DNA of 64,000 nucleotides from an uncultured Clostridium sp. (GTDB lineage Bacteria; Bacillota; Clostridia; Clostridiales; Clostridiaceae), in contig CAKVEW010000003.1 of assembly GCA_934746015.1 (NCBI GenBank), positions 1 through 64,000 on the forward strand, read 5' to 3'. Positions 55,885 to 64,000 of the stretch are shown in pieces. Under the pieces are notes generated by a model that did not search any database, was not told where the DNA came from, and worked only from the letters and a program-made list of their open reading frames with translations. Each line of letters starts with the position of its first letter. Position 1 is the stretch's first letter. The translations under genes were made by a program, and so were the position numbers.

Positions 55885-57231
55885 ATGGGTAATATCAGGG
55901 AAGATGTTGGAAATAAAGAAAGAAGACCGATTACTAGAGAAGAAAGAATAAAAAGAAGAAAAGCAATAGAAGCTAAGAAAAGAAAAAGAAGAAGAAAGAG
56001 AATATTATTTTCTATAATTACTCTTATATTTGTTTTGATATTTGCTGGGGCAATATATGCATATTCTTTTATTTCAGGCCTAAAAACTAATAAATTAGGA
56101 AATGGAATAGCACCAGCATCTTCAAGTGACTCAATTAATATTTTAATTTTAGGTATGGATGTAGGAGACACTGATAATCAAGCCAATAAGGCTATAAGAA
56201 GAAGTGATACCATAATGGTATTTAACTATAATCCTAATACTAAGAAGGTTCATATAGTTTCGGTGCCAAGAGACACTATGATTGAAGTAGATGCATATTT
56301 AGATACAGGAGAATATCAAAGATATTGGAAAATTAATTCAGCCTATGCTTTAGGTGGAGAAGAAGAAATAACTACTCATGTTGAATCATTATTAGATATA
56401 AATATTAATTATATTGTAGAAGTAGATTATAATGCATTTAGAAGTGTTGTTGATGCCCTTGGTGGGGTTGATATGGCAATAGAGCAAGATATGTATTATG
56501 ATGATGATATGCAAGATTTGCATATACACTTTACTGCTGGTGAAACAGTACATTTAGATGGGCAAAAGGCTGAAGAATTTTTTAGATGGAGAAAAAATAA
56601 TGATGGTACAGGATTTGCAAATGGTGATTTAGACAGAATTAAAAACCAACAATTATTTATGAGTAAGTTACTAGATAAGGTGTTAAGCCCAAGCATAGTA
56701 TTGAAGGTACCAAGTATACTTAAAGCCATTAGCGATAATGTTGATACTAATATTCCAGCCAATAAATTAATTTCATTAGGAATGAAGGTATTAAGATTAA
56801 ATTCATCTGATATAGTTATGACAACACTTCAAGGTGTGCCAGAAAATATTTATGGCCAAGAATTTTTAGTATCTTATAAAGAAGATAATATTGATTTAAT
56901 AAATTCTTTAAATGCTGATAATCCATCAGAAGCTGATAGCATAACATCTGTAAAAAGAGAAGGATTAAGTATTTTAGTGTTAAATGGAACTAAAATAGAT
57001 GGCTTAGCTTCTAATGCTAGAGATAAGCTTCAAGCATTGGGTTACTCAAACATTGAAGTAGGTAATACTACGGCAGTTTCTAAAAGTATAATTCAAACAG
57101 ATAATAAAGAATTAAAACAACTATTAAAAAGTGATATGGATATAGGAAAGTTTGAGAAAATAAGTAGATCAGAATATAAGGACTATGATGCAGTAATACT
57201 TTTAGGTGAAGACTACAATTTGTTTAATTAA
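55885..57231 (+). CDS. LCP-family (LytR-CpsA-Psr) glycopolymer ligase
   Basis: This 448-residue protein transfers anionic polymers to peptidoglycan. The N-terminus is very basic (KKRKRRRKRIL), then comes one transmembrane helix (about 44-64). The LCP domain has ILGMDVGD (about 91), RRSDTIMVF, SVPRDTMIEV and KINSAYALGGEE (about 150), and DLDRIKNQQ (about 250). A LytR_C domain lies at about 370-446. In many Firmicutes rsfS follows here; it is absent in this window. Confidence 0.94.
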   Translation: MGNIREDVGNKERRPITREERIKRRKAIEAKKRKRRRKRILFSIITLIFVLIFAGAIYAYSFISGLKTNKLGNGIAPASSSDSINILILGMDVGDTDNQANKAIRRSDTIMVFNYNPNTKKVHIVSVPRDTMIEVDAYLDTGEYQRYWKINSAYALGGEEEITTHVESLLDININYIVEVDYNAFRSVVDALGGVDMAIEQDMYYDDDMQDLHIHFTAGETVHLDGQKAEEFFRWRKNNDGTGFANGDLDRIKNQQLFMSKLLDKVLSPSIVLKVPSILKAISDNVDTNIPANKLISLGMKVLRLNSSDIVMTTLQGVPENIYGQEFLVSYKEDNIDLINSLNADNPSEADSITSVKREGLSILVLNGTKIDGLASNARDKLQALGYSNIEVGNTTAVSKSIIQTDNKELKQLLKSDMDIGKFEKISRSEYKDYDAVILLGEDYNLFN

Positions 57232-57370
57232 GAATTAAAAATGAAAAATGTAGAATTGATGATGAAACTCCTTAGGGAGTTTCTAAATTAAATTTATTTT
57301 TAGTAATTTGGAATAAATTACAACAATAATTCCACATTTTACATTCTACATTCTACATTTTACATTTAAA
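57232..57370. repeat. Modular heptamer/hairpin repeat, copy 7
   Basis: AATGAAAAATGTAGAATTG and the hairpin GAAACTCCTTAGGGAGTTTC lie on the left. The complementary array ACATTTTACATTCTACATTC (57333-57352) follows on the right. It occupies the place where rsfS would be expected. Confidence 0.7.
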
Positions 57371-57382
57371 CTAGGAGGAATT

Positions 57383-58279
57383 ATGAGTACTATTAAAAAA
57401 GTAGTTCCTAAGGAGTACCAGGGAAGAAAAATAAGAGAATATTTAAAAGAAGAGCTTGGACTTTCTTCTAGGCTAATTAGAGGAGCTTCAATAGATAAGA
57501 GAATATTTGCTAATAATAAAGCTATAAAAATGAATTATATTTTAAAGGGTAATGACCATATATTAATTAATTTAATGAAGGATGAAACCCAAAATATAGA
57601 CCCAGAGAATATTCCTATAAATATTATTTATGAAGATGAAGATATCATAGTAGTAAGCAAGGAACCAAATATGGTAGTACATCCAACTAAAAGGCATCAA
57701 AGTGGAACACTAGCAAATGCTTTAATGTATTACTTTAAAGAAAGTAATCAAAAATGTATAGTTAGGCTAGTAAGTAGGCTAGATATGGATACTTCGGGAC
57801 TAATAATAATTGCTAAAAATCAATATGCTCATATGGAATTATCTAAGGAAATGACTTTAAATAATGTAGAAAAGAGATATTTAGCTGTAGTCCATGGCCA
57901 TATGGAAAACATGGAAGGAACTATAGATTTACCTATTTATAGACCAGAAGAAGAAGGTACTATAAGAAGGGTTATTGATGAAAGAGGACAAAGAAGTATA
58001 ACTCATTATAAAGTTATAGAAAGATTTAAAGATTCTGATTTAGTAGAATGTTTATTAGAAACAGGAAGAACTCATCAAATAAGAGTTCATTTAAGTTCTT
58101 TAGGGCATCCTATTTGGGGAGATACCTTATATGGAAGTGAAGAAGATAATGAAATTATAAGAAGGCAAGCACTTCATGCCTATGGATTAGATTTTAAATC
58201 TCCAAGAACAAAGAAACCTCTATCATTAAGAGCTAGTTTGCCTAAGGATATTGAAAATTTAATTGATAAAATTAAGTAG
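57383..58279 (+). CDS. RluA/RluD-family pseudouridine synthase
   Basis: This 298-residue rRNA or tRNA pseudouridine synthase has an S4-like N-terminal domain (1-70) and the catalytic motif RLVSRLDMDTSGLIIIAK (Asp about 137). LETGRTHQIRVHLSSLGHPIWGD and LHAYGL follow. The exact target uridine is not predictable. AGGAGG precedes the start. Confidence 0.93.
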   Translation: MSTIKKVVPKEYQGRKIREYLKEELGLSSRLIRGASIDKRIFANNKAIKMNYILKGNDHILINLMKDETQNIDPENIPINIIYEDEDIIVVSKEPNMVVHPTKRHQSGTLANALMYYFKESNQKCIVRLVSRLDMDTSGLIIIAKNQYAHMELSKEMTLNNVEKRYLAVVHGHMENMEGTIDLPIYRPEEEGTIRRVIDERGQRSITHYKVIERFKDSDLVECLLETGRTHQIRVHLSSLGHPIWGDTLYGSEEDNEIIRRQALHAYGLDFKSPRTKKPLSLRASLPKDIENLIDKIK

Positions 58280-58281
58280 TA

Positions 58282-58309
58282 AAAAAGAGCTGGAATTCCA
58301 GCTCTTTTT
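58282..58309. terminator. Bidirectional terminator between pseudouridine synthase and carboxypeptidase genes
   Basis: A perfect 28-base palindrome: AAAAAGAGCTGGAA with TTCCAGCTCTTTTT. Confidence 0.93.
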
Positions 58310-58326
58310 ACTATATTATAAATTCT

Positions 58327-59610
58327 TTATCGATTGAATCTAGGACGACGCTTCCTTATATTTCTTCTCTTTCTAGAAACTATTATAAATCTTACTAGTA
58401 CAAATAAGATAAGTATAATAATTAATATATAAATTATATTCGTTGGATTCTTAATTAGGTCTGATAAGTTTTCTTTAAGAATAATTTCAGTATTATATTC
58501 TCTATCAGCTCCACTTATTAAATCTATTGTAGATATTGTTTGTCCATCAATATTAATCTTTGCTTTATATAAGGTATCTCCCAATTTTATATTCTTTTTA
58601 CTTATATCACTTTTATCATATTCAATTGAATATTTAGGTGCTTCTTCAGACTTAGCCTTAGTATAATAAAAATCAGTTTTAGCTAATAAAGGAATAGTAA
58701 TATCATCATTAATTTTAAATGTATCTAAAGTTTCATTTTCACTAATTAATTTTATAGTTTCAAAGTTATCAAAACCATAATCAAATAATGGACCTATATT
58801 AGTATAAAAATTATCTTTATCTGTAGCATTTATAAATGATCCTATCATCATTTGATCGCCTTTTACAGCAGCAGCAGTATATGCGTGATTAGCTTCAGGA
58901 GTATATCCATTTTTCCCACAGTAAGCATTAGAATAAAAATAAGGGCTATATTCATTGAAAAGTTGGTTTCTATTTGTTGCCCATTTTTCACTACCATCAG
59001 AAAAAGGTTGATTTACATATTTATAGGATTCAGTTTTAGCTAGTCTTACAAAATCTTCGTTATGAGCAGCAGCTTTTGTCATAAGTGCTAGATCATAAGC
59101 AGTTGTTACATGTCCATCTTCATGAAGACCACTAGGATTTTTAAAGTTTGTATTTAAAGCTCCAAGTTCTTTTGCTTTAGCATTCATAAGCTTAGCAAAT
59201 TCTTCATTAGAACCAGAAACATATTCAGCTAATGCTTCTGCACAATCATTTCCGGATTCGAGTAAAAGTCCAAGCATAAGCTCTTCAACAGTATAAACTT
59301 CCCCTGTTTGAATACCAATTGCAGAGCCATCCACTAAAGGCGGATTTTCCCCTATTGTAACTTTATCTGTTAATTTCACATTTTCAAGTACAACTAGTGC
59401 TGTCATTACCTTAGTTGTAGATGCAGGTTCGTATTGAATATGTTCATTTTTGGAATAAAGTATCTTACCTGTTCTTCCATCCATTAAAACTGCTCCTTCT
59501 GAATAAACTGGAGGCAGTTCAGTAGCCTTTACTTTAATTGAATTAACGCAAGTAAAAATACTACTTACAAATAAAGTAGATAGAAGAAATTTTTTAAATA
59601 AATTTTTCAT
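58327..59610 (-). CDS. D-alanyl-D-alanine carboxypeptidase (DacF/PBP5-like), KTG motif altered
   Basis: This 427-residue secreted, membrane-anchored peptidase trims peptidoglycan stem peptides. It has a signal peptide (about 1-30), the SxxK motif in EPASTTKVMTAL (about 62-73), SGN in LESGNDCAEAL (about 117), a C-terminal beta domain, one transmembrane helix (about 393-411) and a very basic tail. The third motif, normally KTG, reads KNG in CGKNGYTPEA (about 232); the codon is AAT. It may be a lineage variant or lower activity. Confidence 0.9.
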   Translation of the reverse strand: MKNLFKKFLLSTLFVSSIFTCVNSIKVKATELPPVYSEGAVLMDGRTGKILYSKNEHIQYEPASTTKVMTALVVLENVKLTDKVTIGENPPLVDGSAIGIQTGEVYTVEELMLGLLLESGNDCAEALAEYVSGSNEEFAKLMNAKAKELGALNTNFKNPSGLHEDGHVTTAYDLALMTKAAAHNEDFVRLAKTESYKYVNQPFSDGSEKWATNRNQLFNEYSPYFYSNAYCGKNGYTPEANHAYTAAAVKGDQMMIGSFINATDKDNFYTNIGPLFDYGFDNFETIKLISENETLDTFKINDDITIPLLAKTDFYYTKAKSEEAPKYSIEYDKSDISKKNIKLGDTLYKAKINIDGQTISTIDLISGADREYNTEIILKENLSDLIKNPTNIIYILIIILILFVLVRFIIVSRKRRNIRKRRPRFNR

Positions 59611-59766
59611 AACAATTCTCCCACTTTAACTATTTCATATAGACAAAATTATTTTATCAAAAATATTAGAATCTTTCTATAATTTATAAATAATTAAACG
59701 TAAACAAATAAATTTTTAATAATTAGTTAATAATTATAAGGAATAATTATTTAATTGGAGGAAAAA

Positions 59767-60423
59767 ATGGATAAAAAGATAAAAAATATATTAACTTTAA
59801 GAAATTGTATATTAATTATTTTAGGTTTATTTTGCATTATTACATCTTTTTATTTATACGGTAAAAATAAATCAAAGGTATTTAAAGATGAATATATGAA
59901 AAATATATTTGTAGAAGAGGAAGGTAAAGATAATGATTTAGAGGAAGAAAGTATTCAATCTAATGGAAGTAATGTAATTACTTCTAATAATAAAAATAAG
60001 ATAATTGTAGAAATTAAGGGAGAAGTTAAAAAGCCAGATGTATATGAAGTTGATGAGGGAAGTATAATAAGAGATTTAATTAATATAGCTGGAGGACTAA
60101 CAGAAAAGGCTAATATAAATAAAATAAATAGAGCAGAAAAATTAAGAGATAACCAGCTTATAATCATTCCTGATAATGAAAGTATTGTAAATGGAACTGT
60201 TATAAGTAATGAAGGTAATGTATCTAATGATGGAATTATAAATATAAATTCTGCATCTTTAAGTGATTTACAAAAGATAAATGGAGTAGGGGCAGTTAAG
60301 GCACAAAGTATAATAGATTATAGAGATAAAAATGGAGGCTTTAAATCCATAGAAGATATTAAAAATGTTGATGGTATTGGAGATAAAACCTTTGAGAAAA
60401 TAAAAGACAAAATAAGTATTTGA
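59767..60423 (+). CDS. comEA: ComEA-like DNA-binding competence protein
   Basis: This 218-residue protein has an N-terminal transmembrane helix (about 14-32), a variable linker, a SLBB domain (about 80-140, IIVEIKGEVKKPDVYEV... GGLTEKANINKINRAEKL) and a helix-hairpin-helix pair (about 160-218, INSASLSDLQKINGVGAVKAQSIIDYR). ComEA binds DNA during uptake. ATG 59767 is used with GGAGG just upstream. No comEB or comEC follows it. Confidence 0.92.
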   Translation: MDKKIKNILTLRNCILIILGLFCIITSFYLYGKNKSKVFKDEYMKNIFVEEEGKDNDLEEESIQSNGSNVITSNNKNKIIVEIKGEVKKPDVYEVDEGSIIRDLINIAGGLTEKANINKINRAEKLRDNQLIIIPDNESIVNGTVISNEGNVSNDGIININSASLSDLQKINGVGAVKAQSIIDYRDKNGGFKSIEDIKNVDGIGDKTFEKIKDKISI

Positions 60424-60502
60424 AGAAATTTACAAATCATTAATACAAGCTAATATAGTTTATGATAAAATTGTCTTATATATTTTAAAGGGGGATTTTT
60501 TT

Positions 60503-60718
60503 ATGGAAATAGTTTTAAGTACTCTTATGAATCTATTATTAAGTTTATTATTTGGAGCAGTTGGAATACTTATACTAGTTGTGGGATACAAAATATTTGA
60601 TGCAATTATACCAGCTGATTTTAACAAGGAATTAGAAAAAGGTAATATTGCAGTAGCTATATTTTTAGCTGGAGCCTTAATTGGAATAGCCATTATAGTA
60701 TCTCAAGTAGTAAAATAA
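60503..60718 (+). CDS. DUF350 small membrane protein
   Basis: This 71-residue protein has two hydrophobic helices (about 5-28 and 47-69) separated by a short polar loop with FDAIIPADFNKELEKGN, typical of DUF350. Its function is unknown. AAAGGGGG precedes ATG 60503. It appears to be transcribed alone. Confidence 0.8.
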   Translation: MEIVLSTLMNLLLSLLFGAVGILILVVGYKIFDAIIPADFNKELEKGNIAVAIFLAGALIGIAIIVSQVVK

Positions 60719-60783
60719 ATAGATATAACTCCATTTATTTTGCTTTTATATCTTAATTTTTTTGTAATATGACAGTTAGGTGT

Positions 60784-60808
60784 CAAGACCTTTCAATATA
60801 AGGTCTTT
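60784..60808 (+). terminator. Terminator-like hairpin after the DUF350 gene
   Basis: AAGACCTT pairs with AAGGTCTT around an 8-base loop, followed by a short TTAGTG flank. The T run is poor. Confidence 0.6.
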
Positions 60809-60883
60809 AGTGTTATAATAAGATGAATTTAGGAAAAAATATAAAAAGATGTTTTACAAAGGATGCATCCTAAGGAGGATATT

Positions 60884-61564
60884 ATGATTAAAAGAATATT
60901 AGCGGTAATTTTAAGTGGAGTAACTATTTTATCTTTAGTAGCATGCAGTCCATCTTCGAAAAATGAAAAAAATGAAACAACAGTAGAGGAAAGTGCCAAA
61001 AGTGATGAGAGTGAAAAAACTTTTATAGGCGAAGGAGTATGGGCAAATGATTACACTATAGAAGAAGTATCTGAATTAAATGATGAAATAACATCTAGAA
61101 TTGAAGAAGCAGCTAACTTTTATGGATTAGAGTACACAAAAGAAGAAAAAATTAAAGAGGAAAACAATGAAAGTGTTAATGAAAAATACATTTATTCTGA
61201 TAATTTAGATCCAGAACCAAACAGAATGGAAAGTATGTATTATGGTTTTAAAACATATGGTACGGATATGGCAAAAGGAAGCCTAAATATGAAAATAGGA
61301 TTTAAATTAGATTTAGATCAAATTAAAGATGAAGATAAATTTGATGTAAAAGAAACTTCTATAGCAATTTTTTCTGAAGCTATGACTAATGATGTTGATA
61401 GAGATTACTCTGAAATAAACGAAAAAATAATAGATATAGTTAAAAATAAAAATGCTAGTGGAACTATAGAAACTAATTTAAATGGATTAGTTGAAACAAT
61501 AACAATTAAGGATGACTTTTTATTATATAAAATAGATTCAAAAACATATAATTTTAAAAATTAA
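60884..61564 (+). CDS. Lipoprotein of unknown function
   Basis: This 226-residue protein has a signal peptide ending in lipobox LVAC (Cys about 20), followed by a Ser/Glu/Lys-rich linker. The rest is a soluble, acidic domain with no recognised motif. ATG 60884 has AAGGAGG upstream. ATCCT-AAGG-AGGAT could form a small hairpin over this site. It is followed after 17 bases by an RDD-family gene. Confidence 0.75.
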   Translation: MIKRILAVILSGVTILSLVACSPSSKNEKNETTVEESAKSDESEKTFIGEGVWANDYTIEEVSELNDEITSRIEEAANFYGLEYTKEEKIKEENNESVNEKYIYSDNLDPEPNRMESMYYGFKTYGTDMAKGSLNMKIGFKLDLDQIKDEDKFDVKETSIAIFSEAMTNDVDRDYSEINEKIIDIVKNKNASGTIETNLNGLVETITIKDDFLLYKIDSKTYNFKN

Positions 61565-61581
61565 TTTAGGAGGATGCTACT

Positions 61582-61926
61582 TTGGAGAATAAAGAATTAA
61601 GTAATGAAGAAGGAACAAAAGAAGTTATGGAAGAAAATATGGTAATAGAAGAAGTAATTGAAGAAACGAAAAGAGAAGAGGATAGTAAGGCATTAAGGTT
61701 CTTTAAAAGGATTTTAGCAGGAGTAATAGATCAAATTATTAGTATTTCAGTAGCATTACTATTATTAATAGTTACAGACTTAATATTAAAGATATTTGGC
61801 TTTTATATTGCATCAAGAGAGCCTATGTTCTTAATAATGTACGTAATAGTAAATATAATATATGGACCAATTTGTGCATCAACTAAATTAAAAGATACTA
61901 TTGGAAGAAAGACAATGTTAAAATAA
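61582..61926 (+). CDS. RDD-family membrane protein
   Basis: This 114-residue protein has an acidic cytoplasmic N-terminus (about 1-40) and the RDD motif FFKRILAGVIDQIISI at about 42-57. Two or three transmembrane helices follow, then the ending KDTIGRKTMLK, a shortened version of the family's GxTxGK motif. Start TTG 61582 has AGGAGG eight bases upstream. Its function is unknown. Confidence 0.8.
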   Translation: MENKELSNEEGTKEVMEENMVIEEVIEETKREEDSKALRFFKRILAGVIDQIISISVALLLLIVTDLILKIFGFYIASREPMFLIMYVIVNIIYGPICASTKLKDTIGRKTMLK

Positions 61927-61944
61927 TTTTAATTAGGAGTTAAC

Positions 61945-63297
61945 ATGAAAAAAGGAAGTACTATTCAGGTTAAAATAGATAAAAGTGAGTTTCCATCAAC
62001 AGGGATTGGAAGCTTAGAAGGTAAAAAAATATATGTAAAAGGTGCTTTTCCAGGGCAAACAGTAACTGGAAGAGTTAAAAAGAAAAGAGAAGCCTTTGCA
62101 GAGTTGAAGCTTATGTCTGTAGATGAAAGAGCAGATTATGAAATAAGCCCATCTTGTGAGAACTTTGGAATTTGTGGTGGTTGTACATCACAAAATTTAA
62201 CTTATGAAAAACAATTAGAACTTTTAAGTGAAGAGTTTGAAGCTTTATTTGAAGAAGCCAACCTACCTCTTAATAATTACAAGGGGATAGTAGGTAGCAA
62301 GGAACAATGGGAATATAGAAATAAGATGGAATTTACCTTTGGAGATTTTGAAAAAGGTGGAGAATTAACTCTAGGAATGCATATGAAGGGAAAATCCTTT
62401 GGAATTATTACAGTAGATAAATGCTTAATAGTAGATGAAGATTTTAGAACTTTAATTAAGGCTACAGTAGATTATTTCAGAGCTAATGGTTTACCTTATT
62501 ATAGAGTTATGAAAAGAGAAGGATATTTAAGACACCTAGTTATTAGAAAAGCAATTAACACTGGTGAATTAATGGTTAACTTAGTTACTACAACTCAAAT
62601 AGACTTTGATTTATCTGAATATGTAGAGATATTAAAAAATCAAAATTATAAAGGTAATTTAGTATCAATTTTACATACAGAAAATAATTCGTTTTCAGAT
62701 GCAGTAGTACCAGAAAAGGTTAATTTATTATTTGGCAAAGATTATATAACAGAAAATCTTTTAGGATTGAAATTTAAAATATCTCCTTTTTCATTCTTCC
62801 AAACTAATACTAAGGGAGCAGAAAGCCTGTATAGTATAGTTAGAGATTATCTAGGAGAATCAAAGGATAAGGTAGTATTCGACCTTTATTGTGGAACTGG
62901 AACTATAGGACAAATAGCAGCAGCTAATGCTAAAAAAGTTGTTGGAATTGAACTTATAGAAGAAGCAGTTGAAGCAGCAAAGGAAAATGCTAAACTAAAT
63001 AACTTAAATAACTGCGAATTCCTAGCAGGAGATGTAGCAGAAATAATTAAAAATGTTAAAGATAAGCCAAATACAATAATATTAGATCCACCAAGAAGTG
63101 GGGTACATCCAAAAGCATTAGAATATGTAATTAAATTTAACGCCAAGGAAATAATTTATGTATCATGTAATCCAAAAACATTAGTAGAAAATTTAAATGT
63201 ATTAATAGAAGCAGGATACAAAATAGTTGAAAGTTGTGTTAAAGACATGTTCCCTAACACACCTCACCTTGAGGCAGTTGTTAAACTTACGAAGTAA
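61945..63297 (+). CDS. rlmD: 23S rRNA (uracil-5-)-methyltransferase, RlmD/RumA family
   Basis: This 450-residue SAM-dependent methyltransferase has an N-terminal TRAM domain (1-60), an iron-sulfur Cys set ([10 protein letters not shown], about 71-80), the [15 protein letters not shown] site (about 313) and the catalytic SCNPKTL (Cys about 411). It ends LEAVVKLTK at TAA 63295-63297. The last 27 bases are repeated twice downstream in a tandem array. The 3' end of this gene family is a known insertion site for integrative elements in streptococci. Confidence 0.93.
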   Translation: MKKGSTIQVKIDKSEFPSTGIGSLEGKKIYVKGAFPGQTVTGRVKKKREAFAELKLMSVDERADYEISPSCENFGICGGCTSQNLTYEKQLELLSEEFEALFEEANLPLNNYKGIVGSKEQWEYRNKMEFTFGDFEKGGELTLGMHMKGKSFGIITVDKCLIVDEDFRTLIKATVDYFRANGLPYYRVMKREGYLRHLVIRKAINTGELMVNLVTTTQIDFDLSEYVEILKNQNYKGNLVSILHTENNSFSDAVVPEKVNLLFGKDYITENLLGLKFKISPFSFFQTNTKGAESLYSIVRDYLGESKDKVVFDLYCGTGTIGQIAAANAKKVVGIELIEEAVEAAKENAKLNNLNNCEFLAGDVAEIIKNVKDKPNTIILDPPRSGVHPKALEYVIKFNAKEIIYVSCNPKTLVENLNVLIEAGYKIVESCVKDMFPNTPHLEAVVKLTK

Positions 63298-63745
63298 GTT
63301 GTTACAACTACCCATGCAAGGATTTACCAAGAAGACAAACAAAGTGCAGTCTGATTGGAATAAATCTACTGCAGAGGCAATTGTTAAGCTTACGAAGTAA
63401 GCTGTTACTATTGCCCCTACAAGGGATGCCCAAGAGGACAAACGGAGTGAAGTCTGATTGGAGGCAGCCTACTGAAGAGGCAGTTGTTAAACTGGCATTG
63501 AACGCTTGACATTGAACACTTAGTGAAGCCATAGCTGAACTTAGTGTGAAAGTCCATCTTATGTAGTGAAACGAAATAAGATGTTCATTTTAAAAACAGT
63601 AGCGAAGTATGAACTTAGCGAGAAAGCCCGCATTCCGTAGCTTTACGGAGGAATGTGTTCATTTAGTAAGCTGTTACTATTGCCCCTACAAGGGATGCCC
63701 AAGAAACCGAAGAAAGTGAAAGTTGATTGGATGCAGCCTGCTAAA
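63271..63745. repeat. Tandem 103-bp repeat of the rlmD 3' end
   Basis: Unit 1 is 63271-63373, unit 2 is 63374-63476 (both exactly 103 bp), and unit 3 runs from 63477 to 63745 but is interrupted. Each unit begins GAGGCaaTTGTTAA and includes the last codons and stop of rlmD, and each ends just before the next GAGGC. Unit 1 is the most diverged. Units 2 and 3 share GCTGTTACTATTGCCCCTAC. A fourth start, GAGGCAAAGG, begins at 63746 and runs into a terminator. Confidence 0.85.
63494..63663. other. 170-base insert in repeat unit 3 with two structured sub-repeats
   Basis: Unit 3 is split after GAGGCAGTTGTTAAACT and resumes at AGTAAGCTGTTAC. The insert holds two related segments (63536-63590 and 63610-63664). 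Both start TGAACTTAG and end GTTCATTT, and each contains GAAAG followed by a hairpin. The hairpin arms differ in sequence (CATCTTAT/ATAAGATG and CATTCC/GGAATG), but both pair. Confidence 0.7.
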
Positions 63746-63750
63746 GAGGC

Positions 63751-63787
63751 AAAGGAGTTAAGCCAGATAATTGCTTGGCTCCTTTTT
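63751..63787 (+). terminator. Terminator downstream of rlmD repeats
   Basis: AAAGG (63751-63755) pairs with CCTTT and AGCCA pairs with TGGCT, with a 5-base bulge; the T run continues at 63783-63787. Confidence 0.75.
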
Positions 63788-63883
63788 GATTTCTCCTTGA
63801 ATCTGAAAGCTTGAAAAAGCAAACTTTCTTCGGAGAGTACAGTAATAGAACTGTTTATAAGGTTTTAATAGATTTTAAATTAG

Positions 63884-63921
63884 AGGTTTGCCACCCGTTA
63901 AGGGGATATGCTGGTAAACCT
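63884..63921 (+). other. Strong hairpin followed by T-rich tract
   Basis: AGGTTTGCCA (63884-63893) pairs with TGGTAAACCT (63912-63921) with one mismatch, and CCC pairs with GGG within the loop. TAATTATTTTTT follows. It may be a terminator or the end of a small RNA that starts upstream in the otherwise gene-free 63788-64000 stretch. Confidence 0.6.
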
Positions 63922-64000
63922 TAATTATTTTTTACATAGTAAAAGCTTTAAATTAAATTTGAGTAGCATGTAATGATTATCCATGGTTGTTAAGATTATT

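Noticed and set aside
63202..63532. Two overlapping minus-strand frames with similar sequences
   Set aside because: They resemble each other only because they are antisense to the 103-bp tandem repeat; no ribosome-binding site was found.

Overview
The window is a low-GC, AT-rich chromosomal segment of an endospore-forming, anaerobic Clostridium-type Firmicute. The evidence is strong AGGAGG ribosome-binding sites, near-exclusive AGA arginine codons, an alpha/beta small acid-soluble spore protein, a SpoIVFB-type protease, the radC-mreBCD-mrdA-minCDE-rodA block, and the rng-rplU-prp-rpmA-obgE-yhbY-nadD-yqeK-LCP block. I cannot name the species.

Layout. 1-1073: TnpB remnant, spore protein gene, first dispersed hairpin repeat. 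1074-10453: SbcD/SbcC-like pair, a zinc-binding lipoprotein behind a Fur-family-like operator, a membrane MutS-like ATPase, a DEDD exonuclease, a CBS protein and yaaA. 10565-16417: ABC transporter plus two-component system, followed by a Vat-type acetyltransferase with an apparent leader-peptide attenuator. 16505-18524 (minus): an envelope-stress-like operon (Ser-rich membrane protein, PspA, Cys-rich protein). 18882-21151: S1-domain protein and M28 peptidase homologue. 21272-28650: sialic acid uptake and catabolism (SGNH hydrolase divergent from ABC transporter, YesL, nanE, nanA, ROK kinase). 28697-31753: pyk and pepD, divergent. 32064-33030: two small unknown membrane proteins. 33408-44420: SPOR protein, maf, radC, mreBCD, mrdA, minCDE and rodA (cell shape and division). 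44580-44866: a small holin-like type I toxin candidate absent from long-ORF predictions. 45102-47185: NUDIX hydrolase, a short SpoIVFA-position protein and spoIVFB. 47590-58309: radical SAM pair, RNase G, ribosomal proteins L21/L27 with Prp, obgE, yhbY, nadD, yqeK, LCP protein and pseudouridine synthase. 58327-63297: D,D-carboxypeptidase, comEA, DUF350, lipoprotein, RDD protein and rlmD. 63271-63745: a tandem 103-bp repeat that copies the 3' end of rlmD, its third unit interrupted by a structured insert.

Two dispersed repeat families run through the intergenic spaces. One is a long perfect-stem hairpin with a conserved GGCGACTTGGAGC-type head (copies near 937, 5972, 7893, 8042, 20099, 45669). 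The other is a modular family of AATGTAGAATG-like heptamers plus small hairpins (near 16425, 31755, 33236, 42905, 47380, 52775, 57232). The most unusual observations are the vat leader and attenuator, the type I toxin with its Shine-Dalgarno-sequestering hairpin, the apparent ATA start codon of the Ser-rich protein, the hairpin repeat family, and the interrupted tandem array at the rlmD 3' end.
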